Shown here in pieces: positions 16,048 to 28,800 of a DNA stretch of 64,000 bases. The notes below the pieces were generated by a model. The model saw nothing but the letters and a program-made list of their open reading frames with translations, searched no databases and had not been told where the DNA came from. The stretch is from Trichaptum fuscoviolaceum (lineage: Eukaryota; Basidiomycota; Agaricomycetes; Hymenochaetales; Trichaptaceae), in contig CAJSYZ010000003.1 of assembly GCA_910574455.1 (NCBI GenBank), positions 1,550,001-1,614,000 of the forward strand, given 5' to 3'. The stretch's first letter is position 1; the number at the start of each line of letters is the position of its first letter. Made by a program: the position numbers and the translations under genes.

Positions 16048-17697
16048 ATGTTCGCCGTGAAATCTACACTCCGAGCGATACCAAGGACATCAACGACTAG
16101 CAATAAACTGAAGTTTCTGTCTACCAGCCTTCCACCGGGGAAAGCAAACCATGACGCTGCCTCTCGACTTCTCGACAGGATTCAGTACTACGTGTGGAAC
16201 AAATACCCCACCAGAGCCCTAGCGCGCTTTCACAAAGAGCTCTCTAGCGGACGCATCCCCGTAAACCAGCGTTCGGATTTGTACGACGCTGTCATCCGAG
16301 TGTTCGTCCAGTATGGCCACCGGTATGAGGCAGAGAGCGTATTGCACCGACTGGAAACCTCTGAGCACATCCTCTCCACATCACTGTACGGCACCGTTAC
16401 CACGCACGAGTATGTAACGGGCAAGATCACGACAGATGTATTCCTGAAGAAAATCGAGAAGGTCGTGTCCTCGCCCTCGTACAGCGAAAAGAGTTTCCTC
16501 GGACTCTTATCTCACCTCTACCGAATGAACTGCCCAGGAGACGTATTGGACCAGGTAGCACACACGTTTATACGCACGAAGGAACTGGGACCTAGAGGAG
16601 TGAGCACGGTCATTCACCTTCTGATGCAGAAGGGAGAGCTGGCGCGTACGGCACCTTGGTTCGATTACCACTCTGACCGAGTGACCTCGAAGACTACACC
16701 GATTACAGAAGCAGATGCAGCGCCGTACACGACCTACATGGAAGAACTCCTTTCTATGACGAAAACACCAAAACCAGAAACAGTGTACGGACCGGTAATG
16801 AAAAAGATGCTGGAGGACGGGGTCTGGCCGGACATTCAGTATCTCAATACCGCTATCGAGGCAGAGGCGCGACACGGCAACACCAAGTCCGCGTTCCATC
16901 TGTACGGCCTCATCCGCTCTCTGAGCTACCGTGGTCTCCTGCCCACCGATGTGACCTATTCGCATTTGTTCTCGGGCTTTATTCGAGACTACCAAATAGG
17001 AAGGCTGGGTCGTGAATATGACATGACGCCGCGCCGGCTGTTCTTCGAGATGATGGTCGTCCATAAGCTCGGGACGGCGCAGGGCAGACTGCCTGTTGCG
17101 ACCTCCGTGAGCCTGGGCTCTGCGTTGCTGACGTTCTCTCGCATTAAGGACTACGCTGCCGCATGCTATACTTTGCGCACCCTTCAAACGCTCCGCTGCC
17201 CCTTCCCGGATCTGTTCGCTCGCAAGATCGTCACGCTGTTGGTGCATGAGTGTCTGCACGACCTCCGGCTGGACAAGCCAGGGCAGCGAACGTCCTGGGT
17301 TACTGCGTTCTTGGGCCTCGGGTCAGACGTCCGGCGACGGCGGTTTCAGCACGCCTCGTTGAAGGACATCCACAAACGAGTGCTGGACATTGGCCGACAT
17401 AATCTCACAGATGCACCAAACGTCGATGAACCAGTAATCGAAGACGATACTGTACCTGGCGCATCGTCTGTGCCCACTCGAACTCCTGTCCGGGAGAAGA
17501 AGATAAACAAGATGCGCCAAAACAAGTTCGAGTTCATGTACACCCTACTTTCGCGTGCCTCGTCGGCTTGCTTCGCCTCTGAGGACACTCCCTTAGATGT
17601 AGTGCGCAAATTTACAGTCCGAGCATACGAAGACGCGAAGGCAGCATTGTATCCCACCGATGCGGAGGTGCAGGAGAGCGCATTTGCGGAATGGTGA
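16048..17697 (+). CDS. Mitochondrial PPR-like protein
   Basis: Single uninterrupted 549-codon ORF. The N-terminus (MFAVKSTLRAIPRTSTTSNK) is basic, hydroxylated and free of acidic residues, as in mitochondrial presequences. The body is a series of amphipathic helical pairs spaced roughly 35 residues, such as LYDAVIRVFVQYGHRYEAES, YGPVMKKMLEDGVWPDIQYL and AFHLYGLIRSLSYRGLLPTD, the layout of pentatricopeptide-repeat proteins that bind organellar RNA. Repeats are degenerate, so PPR membership is probable rather than certain. A lysine-rich segment (REKKINKMRQNK) precedes the C-terminus. The likely role is maturation or translation of a mitochondrial transcript; the target cannot be told from sequence. 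It converges with the MFS gene, with only 134 bp between stop codons. Confidence 0.7.
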   Translation: MFAVKSTLRAIPRTSTTSNKLKFLSTSLPPGKANHDAASRLLDRIQYYVWNKYPTRALARFHKELSSGRIPVNQRSDLYDAVIRVFVQYGHRYEAESVLHRLETSEHILSTSLYGTVTTHEYVTGKITTDVFLKKIEKVVSSPSYSEKSFLGLLSHLYRMNCPGDVLDQVAHTFIRTKELGPRGVSTVIHLLMQKGELARTAPWFDYHSDRVTSKTTPITEADAAPYTTYMEELLSMTKTPKPETVYGPVMKKMLEDGVWPDIQYLNTAIEAEARHGNTKSAFHLYGLIRSLSYRGLLPTDVTYSHLFSGFIRDYQIGRLGREYDMTPRRLFFEMMVVHKLGTAQGRLPVATSVSLGSALLTFSRIKDYAAACYTLRTLQTLRCPFPDLFARKIVTLLVHECLHDLRLDKPGQRTSWVTAFLGLGSDVRRRRFQHASLKDIHKRVLDIGRHNLTDAPNVDEPVIEDDTVPGASSVPTRTPVREKKINKMRQNKFEFMYTLLSRASSACFASEDTPLDVVRKFTVRAYEDAKAALYPTDAEVQESAFAEW

Positions 17698-17831
17698 GGA
17701 GCCTTGTCCTTTCTCAAAGAAAATAAGAGTATTAACCATATGATTATGCAGTCCCCCGCCCTCTCAAACGTCGCCGGAAGACAAATGAACTCTATATAAA
17801 CATTCATATACTACAATATCTAAGAGCCACT

Positions 17832-20013
17832 CTATGCTTCGTCCTCTTCCCATATCACTTGATTGATGTCGTCGTTGTCTAAGTCAACTACCGTCATGCG
17901 CTCTCGGTCTTTCCATGCCGCGTAGATACTCAAGGCAAGCGCGACAGTGCACGCGAATATCGTGAGGTACAGACTCGAGACGTAACATTCCCGGCCCTCA
18001 AAACACAGCTGTTCGGACGGGAGGCCTGCCCTACGCACTGTTTCCGTGGGCGCCGCAGGGAACGCAGGCGACGAGTGCTTGTCGAGGTTGCGTCCGAAAG
18101 CCAAACTAAAGAGGTTACCGCCGAGCATGGGTGACAGGGAAATAAAGCCCCAGTTCTCCGAGAAGTGTGCTAGAATAACGTCTCAGACATCTCCTGTAAT
18201 TTGACGGACATCAGTACTCACCTAGACCGAACCACTCGATTGCGATGGTGGGGAAGACGCCAAAAACGCAACCGTACGCGAAACCCAAAAGTGCGGACAC
18301 GTACCATAGGGACTCGACAGCTTCGACCTGGGTCGCCGTGACCTGCGAAAGGACGAAGACGGTCGCAATAAAGCAGATGCAGTACGACCGCGGGGCTTGG
18401 AAGGTGTTCTTTACGAAATCGGCGCTGACGCCAATGAAGATGCGGCCCAGGCAGTTGGCGATACTGATGATGGACACTTGCATGCTCTGCCATTTAGCGG
18501 ACTCAACCTCGTCAAAATCTGGGTTTCCTTTGGAAAAGAGGGCTTGCGAGATCGAGCCCACGTTGTTGATATCTGATGGATAGCTTAGTAGATTTCATTT
18601 GCTTGTATGTTTGTACAATTGTGCTCACACATCAGCCCTGTGCCGCTCACTGGAGTGCGACGTTCGTCAGTGTCCAATAAAGTACTGGATTACCACTCAC
18701 GCAGCGATAGCAGGGTGAAGAGAGTCCAGAAATCACCACTCTTGAACAAACCTTTTCCGTATACCTCTTGCATGACCTCAATCACTCGACTGTGACTCCT
18801 CTTGTGTGGTGCCCTCGAAACACTGCGATGTCTGCTAGAACCCGGAAGCGGAGGGGGCATAGCCAGCTCGAGTGAGTGAGAACGATCTGAGATCCTTGGA
18901 GGTTCAGGACGGTCATGATCTACATGGAGGAACTCAGACTCCTCTTCAGTATGCGGGTGGTGATGATGTCTGCTTGCGCTAAGCAAGTTCGTCCGACTGT
19001 CGTTGTTATGTTCGAAGATAACCGAGTCGTTCGACAGCACCGTATCCAAGCCAGCGGTATGCGAGAACCCATCCTGAGGGTATTCTGGAATGCTCGGGCG
19101 GCGCGGACGAGGGGCGGTCGGTTCGGGGAGGGGGATCGGCCGCACGAAGAAGAACCCGATGATCATCGGCAAGGATGTCCCCAGGGAGAGCAAAAGAAGA
19201 AACTCGGACGTATCCCCTGGATATGCGATGTGCGCAATAGAGGAAAACAGAAACGCAGAGAGTCCGAACCCCGAGAGCACGAGCCCCGTCGCGGACGCCC
19301 GCATCTGGTCTGGAAACGTTTTGGCCGTTGCGTTGACGCTGCTCGTCAGACCTCCATTGCCCCCTGCACCGGTCAAGAACGAACAGACAACCAGGATGGA
19401 AAACGAGAAGTTGGATAACCGTTCGACGTCGCCTGAATCGGGGCTATCATAGAAGTGGCGAATGCCTGAGTATCCGATCAGCAAGAACAGAAATGCTGCA
19501 GCAAGTAGACTTGAGAGTTATTAACACGGGGATGACAGTCCAGAGATGTGCAAACTCACGGACGTGGTCCTTTGCGATCGACTACCTTGCCAAGAATGGG
19601 CCCCGTGCTGTATACCCCCACTGTTCGTGCGCCTCAAAATCAATCAAACTCCACGTTTAACAAGCACTCGTACCATTGCCAGCCAACGCTGTACGGGTAA
19701 ACAGTCAGCTGATAGGTATACAGCATCTAATCATCACCACTCACCAACAATATTCAGTTTAGTATGCGAGATACGCAGTCGCGCGCCAAGTTGGGGTGCG
19801 TAGGCTACAGAACAATCAATTCACCGCCCTTGGGATCCCCGCCTACAATGAACGAACCTGAGAACACCTATGCAAATGTCAGACCCAGCCTCATTAGATA
19901 TAGAGAGCTCTACTCACATAGTTCGTACCAGACGCTAATGCGACTATCAGCGAGCTCAGGAGTGTTGTGAGACGCGCAGCCGTGATGACCCCTAGCGTAT
20001 TGACTGGCTTCAT
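17832..20013 (-). CDS. MFS transporter, Nodulin-like / Mch1 type
   Basis: Major facilitator with about 12 membrane segments over eight or so exons. The start chosen is ATG at 20013 (MKPVNTLGVITAARLTTLLS), giving a short cytosolic N-terminus before TM1; the upstream open frame lacks conservation features. Typical MFS stretches follow: GPILGKVVDRKGPRP (loop 2-3 signature), FLTGAGGNGGLTSSVNATAK, RASATGLVLSGFGLSAFLFS, then SGTGLM and NNVGSISQALFSKG after the central loop. That loop (~150 aa, His/Ser/Pro-rich with HHHHPHTEEE) is long and cytosolic. The GTGLM..NNVGSIS motif is typical of the Nodulin-like/Mch1 branch, relatives of monocarboxylate transporters; the substrate is unknown. The C-terminus is acidic (DDINQVIWEEDEA). 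Probably vacuolar or plasma membrane. Confidence 0.82.
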
Positions 20014-20800
20014 GTTCGCTACGACGCCCAAGCGCAGCGATAACCAGCGACGTCGAAATGCTGGAGAATGTTGTTCGGGCACGGCGAGAAGACGTGGGTG
20101 CGTGTCCACGCCGTCCCCACGGGCCATCGAGTGCTGATTGATTGACTCTCCGGCTCTCGGCTGTTCGATTCCAAGCTTTTGGCATGATGTCTCGCATGCC
20201 TAATCGGCAAAAATAGTGCATCGCTTATGGATTTGAGTATTTGAGGTAGACAACCGAGAGTCAATAAATTATGTCAACGTGGAAGACTGAGCTCATGCAA
20301 GTAAGGTATAAAGTCCAGGCTGAGATTGGAATCCGTGTTTTACGAGGTACATGTATGATGAAGGTCCCGGTCCCCGGAAGGGTAAATATTCTCAACGGTA
20401 TTAGACAACAGCCAGTAGACAAAGATATTAACAGATAGATTCTACATGTACACTATGAGGATCCTTCCAGAGGTCTTCAATAAGCAAGCAGTCGGTCTAT
20501 TGGTGAGTCAAATAGTGTAAATCAAGCGGCTACAGAGATACGGGTTAAGTATAAAAAAGCAGGGAACACTGTCAAAACATAGCGATACGGAAATAAATAG
20601 GGCAGAAATACAGGGAGGCACTATGTGACAAGAGTGGTGGCAAGAGGAATCTGGAATGGGGATGCGGGTAAACGAAAGGGAAAGGGAATGCATACTAATG
20701 TATGCTGCGAGGTAACACAGAGTATATTTTTCTCCAGAATATGTTCCCGAGAATGACACAACGATTTCTGAATGGTTTATAGTTTGGTTGTCGGTTGGTT
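20014..20800. other. Intergenic region MFS promoter / small protein 3' side
   Basis: About 790 bp with only short unsupported ORFs. Presumed upstream region of the MFS gene and 3' UTR of the small secreted protein gene. Confidence 0.35.
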
Positions 20801-21272
20801 TCAGATAAGTTGAGCGACAACAGCAACCGCACTGATCAGCATGGCTGCACTAAAGCCTGGTGAACTTGCAAACGCGCTGTTTGCCTGCGGTGTATCACTC
20901 TATAGAGTATTTCATGAGCATGCAATAACAGACACAGAGATGAAATGAAGTACGTACAGAACTATCAGGCGTTGGACTTGCTTCCGGGGAACTGCTAGAT
21001 GCCGCAGCGTCTATAACTCCGACAGCTGTCGCACTCGCCGACGCAGTTGGAGCGATGCTGTCGGAGCTAGCGATGCCAGAGGTTTCAACGTCAAACGCAT
21101 GCAAAAAGGGCCTCAGACCTGGGGCAGGGCTGGCGTAGACTTCAAACAACAAGATCAGAATCCATTCAAAACTCGAAAATTAAGCATACTAAAACGCACC
21201 AGAGCTGCTCTGAGAGATAATGGTGAACACAACAGCGAAGATGGCGATGAGGAATGAAGTGCGGAAGAACAT
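20801..21272 (-). CDS. Small secreted, probably GPI-anchored Ser/Ala-rich protein
   Basis: Three exons, 21272-21200, 21139-20958 and 20899-20801, join in phase to 117 aa. Each intron has proper GT and AG ends. The N-terminus MFFRTSFLIAIFAVVFTIIS is a strong signal peptide. The middle is Ser/Ala/Thr/Pro-rich (IAPTASASATAVG; SSSPEASPTPDSS). The C-terminus ends with small residues followed by a hydrophobic tail (GFSAAMLISAVAVVAQLI), as expected of a GPI-attachment signal. No cysteines are seen in the mature part. It resembles the many short GPI-type surface proteins of agaricomycetes and is likely attached to membrane or wall; no specific function is inferred. The ORFs are too short to stand out singly, so the gene is easily missed. 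Confidence 0.72.
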
Positions 21273-21437
21273 CTTGATTTATTAGCGGATGTAAGGGTGG
21301 CTCTAGTAAAACAGGAGAGTACGAAGGTCGAAGGAATGTGGGATGTACTGAAGGGGAGGGGAATATGTACAACGCTAGGCGTCGTGCAGGAAAATATATG
21401 TCGAATGAGATGGGGCATAGTAGACGCATCTCTCGCC

Positions 21438-21447
21438 CTCCTTATAC
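21438..21447 (-). promoter_or_regulatory. Candidate TATA box of the small secreted protein gene
   Basis: Minus strand reads GCAGTATAAGGAGG about 170 nt upstream of the start at 21272, a plausible core promoter. Confidence 0.4.
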
Positions 21448-21449
21448 TG

Positions 21450-22604
21450 CAGGACGATACTGTAACATTGATGCCGAAAGGGGTATGAAGCTTGTTCCCA
21501 GATAGCGACCAGTATAAGGTCAGAACTCCGGGAGATTCAGGCGCACGTCGAAATTCCCTCTGAACCAGGGCCCAGTACCTAGAACCTTAGCAGTTTTCAT
21601 CAGATGTGACCCATCCGCGCTCTTTGCACTTTTTGAAAACAAGGTAGGCAGGAATAGAGTCGCGCATGGGAGGCCAGCCATACCGGCGCTTGTACTTTTC
21701 TGTTCACCCTCATGCCGTTTGGTTGCCGGGTTGAAAGGAACGTCCAAATATGGAAAGTGCAAATTCCCCACATCGTATGCAATTTTCCTGGCAATATTGA
21801 AGAAAGCATTGATGAACATTGGTCACTTTCATGCAAGGCACAAGATAAGTCCAAGCTTCTTCCAATGTCCAAGCATCTACTTCGGAGTGCCTTTGGCAAA
21901 CGAAGAGAAGAGGATATTCCAGCCGGGATGGCTTTCGCATATACCATATTAGGTAAGTCTTGTATCAGCACTTTTTAACTTGTTGGAGAGACCCTTCCAC
22001 CGAGGTGAATCGCTGATAGCCATGGAGTCGCAACAGCCATTGGTAGAGACATGATTGGCAACAATGATGTTAGGCGTTTACCTGTTTACACTAAGCGCAT
22101 AGCAGGAGCACCGCAGCCCTCCCTTGACATCGACAGTTTCAGAACGAAACGGGTAATCCGACCTCCAGAGCGACAGCTTGATGGAGGAAGAAGTGTGAGA
22201 AGGTACAAGCCCCAAATAACGGAGAACCATTTCGTTGTAGAGTAGCTGAGCTAAAACTGGAAAGGCAATTAATGACAGAAGCTGCAGAATCTCCGGATGT
22301 GGGTGCCGGAGGATCTTCTTGATCGGCATAGGCGACTTCGATGATCGGTCAAGAAGTCCAGGCACAGTGAGAACAGATCTACCCGTGACCGAGCTGAAAC
22401 GAAGACACCTGTATGGCAAACTTGAAGTGAACGAGACGATTAACGACTCGACATCGCATGCTGTAGAGCATGTAAAAATAAACATGTGGGTTACGCACAT
22501 ACACCTTCTATTCTCTTGTAAGCAGAAATACACTCATGCGATACACCATTACAACGAACTACTTAGCTTCACAGTTTCAGGCCCACTCGTAAGAAAGTCA
22601 CTGA
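21450..22604. other. Intergenic region, no supported gene
   Basis: About 1.15 kb with overlapping short ORFs on both strands (for example minus strand 21520-21971 and 22078-22533). None shows a recognisable domain, a clean start with introns, or a bias typical of neighbours. Left unassigned. Confidence 0.35.
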
Positions 22605-25600
22605 TCACACAGGCCCATCATCCGAGTCTGAGTCCTCCTGCGCTGCGCCACCCCCGCCCCAGAACCGATTTACTAGGTTGCGGAGCACACGTACAGGAAA
22701 TATCTAGGGAATGGTAGAGAATCTTAGTACACCTGTTTATCCCTTTGGGGACATATGCTGTTTGATGGTATACGTACCGGAACATCCTCCTGTACCTCTT
22801 CGTCCACCTCATCATCATCATCACCGTCACCGCCATCGTCGCCGTCTCGACCCACATCATACTGCTGTGCCCCCAAGTTTGCCGCGTCGTGAATCGCCTG
22901 TACTCCCTCACCGGTGTGCTCTACTACATTATCTTCGATGTCATCATCAGATTCCTCTAAACCAAGATCTCCAAGCCCACCGGGCATCGCAGCGTTTCCA
23001 AGCTGGAGATCATCCAACATCATGGGGTGCATCAAATTGTCCCAGAAATCTTCGCCTAGCTGGACAGCAACCTGAGCGAATTGTATGACTCCGCCAGGAA
23101 ATTGCTGTTGTATGTCCGGGCGAGCATCATACAACGCCTGTATAGCCAAAAGATAAAACATGTGAAGTATAAGGTCAGAATAGAAGAAATCACGAAGTTA
23201 ACTTGATTGTAGATCTCACTTGAATCTGGTCGCGTATTATTCTGTCCGGTATCATCCTGGCCAAATTCCGAGCATCTAATTCACGTTCTCTCCTAGTCCG
23301 CGGTCGGAACGCGAAGATATCTTCCGAGCCGTCGAAGAACTTGTTATCATACAGGGATATTGCGGCCAACGGCGGTAATGGATCACAGCTCAGTGACGAT
23401 GCATTCAAAATCTCCCTTGGGAAGAAGGCTGTGAGCCGGCGAGCCGCATTCGCATCTGCCAAACCGACAGCGTGTCTATACACAGAACGAGCAAGCTCAG
23501 AACGCAGGACAGGTGATTGAGCGTTGCCAGCAGTTTGAGGAGGCGTAAACTGCCGGGTTAAACGCTCCCGCAATGCATGGGGTTTGGACGAGAAAGAGGT
23601 GTATGTAGAGATTGCAACTTCCTTGAACCACGATGCATGCTCTGTTGTTTTCCACAAAGAAAAGGAGCGATACGCGTAGAGATGAGACAGTAGATGAACA
23701 AGCGAGTCGAGATCAGACAACGAGCTGTATAGGCATTAGCACATTCAACGACATTAACGACGAACGAGATACCTTTGATCCACATGCACCCTGAAGGCGG
23801 CATGCCCCCTCAAATCGCCTGGAAGAACGACATCGATCTTGTCTGCCAATAACGGTACGATAGAAGGAAAGGCAAGTATAGCCTCCCTTAGAGCTTTTGT
23901 GCTCTCTTCATGGCCCTACTGCGCAGTCAGCATCGATTCACGCGCGAGCACAAAACTACTTTACCTCCTTCTTCGACTTCTCTCTTGCTCTAATAGCAAG
24001 TGCTCTTGCGTATGACCAGCCAGGTAATACAGTCACATTAAATCTGCGCCAATCTATTTCCGATTTCGCCATATCTTCGTGTAAGTCCCACATTGACAAA
24101 AGCCAGTCATGCATGCCTGATTTCAGAGCTGAGAAATCGAGATAGAGATATGCGCCGTGCGGATCTGAATACGGATCGAGAGACAGTAGCAATCGCGCAA
24201 ATTCAAAAGATGTGCGGCTACACCCGCGTCGCTGCAGGTCTCTAAAGAATCGCTCAGACGTCATGCTCTAGTAGAGAGGGAGAGACCCTACGCAACCATA
24301 CGACCCAAAGCCAAGTAGAAAGGTCGATTCTCAACGCGATCAAAGTCCAACCGATTGATTCCTGCCGTAAAGGAGAATGCACCGATGAAACTGCGTTCGT
24401 ATGTAAATAAAGCTCGATTCAGGAAGTCTACATTCTGTGCATGTTCTGAATTAATGAAATTAGTGAAGGAGCGCCTTTCTACAAAGTGACATTACCTTCC
24501 CGGTGACGGTAGACCTCTGACATCTGTAAAAGAGTATCCGCATGCCAAGGCAATTTGGACAGGATCTTCCATAATTGTTCAGGATCTGTAGCGTGGTTAG
24601 AGAGGATCGTAATAGTCCAGTAGCAGCTTACCACCAGACATAACAGCACTGACAAACGCCTTCGTAACACTTCGATATCTTTTTGAATACTCAACGGTCC
24701 ACCATCTGTCCTGGCCGAGTACGCCAACCCGCTTCTCCTTTTCGATTGACTCATCTTGTGATAGAGGTCGTGTTGACAATCCTTCACGTTGCGAGGCAGA
24801 CCACCACGTCGGCTGTGGCTTGGTTAGATTTGATTTAAAGCCTTGGATCGCTGCTCTAGCGCCTCTAGGCGTTTTAGTCTGTGCTTTCGACGCACTGATC
24901 TATGACAGGCGTTAGGGAAATAGATTTCCAACTAGCCTCGGGCCCGGGCATACCACTTTTGAACCGAAGAACTTGCGCATTTCAGCTTCGCTATCAAGAT
25001 GAGCGAGAGACACCGCTAACAATGAGTTCTGCTCATTATTAGCACGACCAGAGGCGCTCAGTCGAGTCTTTGACGCTTGCGCTGACTGCTTCAGCTCTGG
25101 ATACCTACAGAAACATTGACAAGAGGCGCATATGTAGATGTAGATTACGCACTTGATGGAGAGTTCCTCTAAAGCCCTGTCCAAATCGTCCCTTTCATCT
25201 TTCTCTCCCGAAGTCTTCTCCTTGCCCTTTCCTTTCTTCTTCGAGCCGCGGTTCTGTCCAGGAGGCGCTGGCGAGATCTGAGAGCGCGGAGGGTTTGAAG
25301 AAGGTGCCTCTTCCGAAGCCGGAGGTTTCTTCTTCTTTTTGTTCTGTGAAGGCGAGTTAGTGATTTCAGGCGCATGAAGAACAAGTTAGCCTACCTTCTT
25401 TCTATTTGCCTTTGGATGCAAGTCTTCGTGTTCGCTCTCTTCGGGCTCTTCGTCGTCCACTTGAGCAGCTAGCTAGCGTCCTCAGTCTTAGCAAAGGCCC
25501 GCATATACTTCAGCTACCACTGCACGCACCGCCGCAAATCCCAAAGCCGAGACAGCGGTAGGAGCTTCTTCGTCGGTGACAACGTCCACAGAAGGTCCTA

Positions 25601-25658
25601 CTAGATGGGAAAGCTCCTCCAGCTCTCGTTGTTGGCGTTTATTCAGACGTGGTGGCAT
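22605..25658 (-). CDS. RQC1: Rqc1 / TCF25 family protein (ribosome quality control)
   Basis: Homologue of yeast Rqc1 and human TCF25, which work with the Ltn1 ligase on stalled 60S subunits to promote ubiquitination of nascent chains. The start MPPRLNKRQQRELEEL is at 25658. The basic/low-complexity N-terminal third (KANRKKNKKKKK; KKKGKGKEK) matches the family's lysine-rich region. The central domain shows LSKLPWHADTLLQMSEVYRH, ENRPFYLALGRMV, RRGCSRTSFEFARLLLSLDP, GAYLYLDFSALKSG and WDLHEDMAKSE, the conserved TCF25 core. The C-terminus is acidic (ESDDDIEDN; DGDDDDEVDEE). A final exon joins in phase after an intron with a GTACGT donor: VPIFPVRVLRNLVNRFWGG...DSDSDDGPV, stop at 22605. Around ten short introns. 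The frame appears intact. Confidence 0.85.
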
Positions 25659-25866
25659 GGTCTCAAGGGTTGATGTATGTACTTAGGGATGAATTTGAGG
25701 TTAAGTGGCAAAAGGTAAAGTTGGACTCGGTCCCTTTTTGAGTCACTGGCAGAGTCAGAAGAACCTGCGCAACCGAGCCTGAGGAAGATGTTTTCACGCA
25801 CTCCACTTCCCACTCCTCTGCAATGTCTACGTACTTATAACAACCCACTGTTCCTTTCATGAAGCG

Positions 25867-28800
25867 ATGTCGAGAACAAGGGAGAGTTTGTCTGGATTAG
25901 AGGAAGGAAGGGTAACCTCTGAAGTATCAGGGGAGGGTTCCGGAACTCAGGTCAAACGTGGTCGACAGAAACCAAACCTTAGACTTACTCTACCAAAACG
26001 AATTACTCCGGAAACATCGTCGAGCGCAGTACACTTTAGTGAAGATGTCTCCGAATGGCGCTTGCGGACCGAAGGATCGCTATCTCGTGCAGAGGAATCT
26101 GAACCCGGACACAAGACCGGTGATATCAGGAAAGACATCGACAAGATCTTGCTACCGAAGAAGCAATGCAAGATACCTGTCCCCGACGTCTCTTGGATTG
26201 TCAACAACTTAACGAGGACGCGCCTCAAACCTGTCATACGTTGTGCAATTGCCGCATGGCTTGCTATGCTCCTGGTTATCATCAAATCTACTCAGCGTGT
26301 TTTAGGCCAGGTAGCTATGTTTTATTAACAAGAGTCACGGCTTACTTACGAATACAAAGGCTAGCTTCCTCGTACTCATAGGTGAGCAAACATACAACGC
26401 TATTTATGCTGAAACCATCAGATTGAAGTGTATTGTCATTAGCAACATTCATGTCACCGCCGTCTGGCCCGTTTGTGGCCGTCCTGGAGAGAGAACTTAT
26501 AATTCAGTTAACCGTTGTCGGTTCATTTGCGTAAGCACGGGTAATAGTAATCATATAATTCGCGATGGCTCATTCTCGGATAGGTGGGCTTGTCTTGGTG
26601 TTCGAGTTGCGAATTGTGCACGAAGTGAATATCATTTGAACGCATCATGGACCGATGTTCTGAGTGGATCCTATATTGAAGCAGGTGTAAGCTGAATTCG
26701 CACTTCATCACTCTGCCTTTCCTCACTGCTTGATATATGAAGCCGACCATAATTTCAGCTGCTTTTCTATGCCTGGGGACTTCAATATTGCTTTACATCA
26801 GAGCGTGTATGGGCCAAGGGAAGCCTGTCATTCCCGCACTGATTCTCTCGTTTACAGCCATGGGTGAGTGCTGAACAAATCAATTGAAATCGAAACTCAT
26901 CATCGTACTAAAATGTCTAAGACTCTACCCTCACCTTGGCCACCCTTTACCCGTATCCATTTTATTCGGTAGGTCATGGTTAAGCTGATGCAATGAATTT
27001 ACTGACTTCATTCAAGTCGGGTGAAGCCATTGTCATACCTATCGCTTTCCATTCAGCCATCTCGCTTTTCTGTGCCTTGTTCATCTTCCCGGAATCCGTG
27101 CACGGTCAATTCCGAGATCGCTTTAGCGCTGTCTTTGTCCCTTTAGCAAAGGCTCTCCGTAGTCAACCGGACCTATTAAACACCTCCCCGTCCTCGTTGA
27201 ACTTCAACACAGAAGCGTTTGGGAAGCTTGTAATCTCCGCAGAAAGTGCACTGGGTCCCCTTGCTGCCACCAACAGACTTATGAAGAAAGATATTTCATG
27301 GGGTCGGTTCGGAGCAGACGACTTCAAATTCATGCATGAGCTCGCAAGTCGTATGACCGTAAGAAAACTCCCAAAGTCGATTAATCGTTTTGCATCTGAG
27401 TTCTTTCTAGGTGCGAGTGAATGGAATGTCATTTTATTTCAAGATTATGGACCCTTCTCGGCATCGTTTTCAAGGCACTCCATCTGCTTCAGTAATCGGC
27501 ACACCTACGACCACTCCTGGTGCGTCTCGACCGACTTCGCCGGCATCTACACCTGGCGCAGAAGAGCGGTCACCAGCGAACTCGCGTCCCAATTCCTTGC
27601 GATCCCGGAGACGTCGTCACCACCACCATTATTTCGGTATTCATCATGCGCAAGGTCATTCCTCTCTCTTTCACGAGGTCCTTAGCCGTCCGTACGAAAA
27701 CACAGTCGGCGTTTTCGAATCTCAGAAATACTTAAATCTTGAGATCCGTTTTACCCATCCTGGCGCGGAAGTTGTTTTATCCCATATGATGCAACTTCTT
27801 GCGGAGAGCGCGCAAGATCTCCTAATATGCTGCGCGGACTCACTTGACTATTTTGTAGCCTGGCTTCAACGAGTAAATGATGATCGAATATGGAAAAGAT
27901 ATATCAACAAGAAGGGACTTAGTTGGGAAGAAGCAATAACTGAAAACGAGGAAGTGACTTGGAAACTGAAAAATTCTCTCAGTGAATTCCGCGAGAGTAA
28001 GCGGTGAGTAATCCCACCTCAAAGTCACGCTTCAGTTAATAATTTAGTGGCTATACTAGCCATCGTGTTTTAGATATGTACCGGTCATCTATGGAACCAA
28101 ATATCGGCAGCGGATCTGCCTGTGAAGAACCTCCACCACATCGCTATCTATTTCAGTGCTACCTGTATCAATATCATCTCATACATTTCACTGAAAACCT
28201 ACTTGAACTGGTAGGTTTCCTATTTATTTTCTGCCTCAATAGAGATCTGAATTCCATCTGTCTACAGCTTAACGAAGTCAACAGGCTTGAATCGTCCAGA
28301 CAACACTGCAAACTCTGGCTACCCAGTTCGCCTTTTCGGAAGCTGCTTTCATGGAGTAGATGGGATGCAGGTGACAATAATCTGGATCCTGAAGATGATG
28401 AGGACCCTGGTACGACAGTCATTAATGCTCAGGTACATGTCCGCTCACACAGCTTTTACTTAAGAGGTTATCACCGGAAGTTTGTCGGACGAATCTAATG
28501 ACATTGGGATGCCGCATCGCCGTGATCCGGATGCATTACCACCTCGTGGAACCCTTGACGCTATAGGCTGTGCTGTATTCTCTGCCTTTAACGCTCTTGG
28601 GCATGGGAATGCCATCTTTGCTTTCAAAGGAGGTGTTGTTGCGGGTATGTGGCCTTCCGAGCTTGTCGCTACGGAGAGGATTGAAAACAATCATTCTTAG
28701 CCCTTCTAAGTCTACCTTCATTTCTACCTCAAACGGCAAAGTTTGCGACTAGTGAGCTCCTTTCCCCTTCGTTTGAACTTTCTTTTCTCTTATGCCCAAC

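Noticed and set aside
16507..17259. 250-codon minus-strand ORF
   Set aside because: Antisense to the PPR-like gene, whose sense frame has a presequence and helical repeats; the antisense product has no recognisable features.
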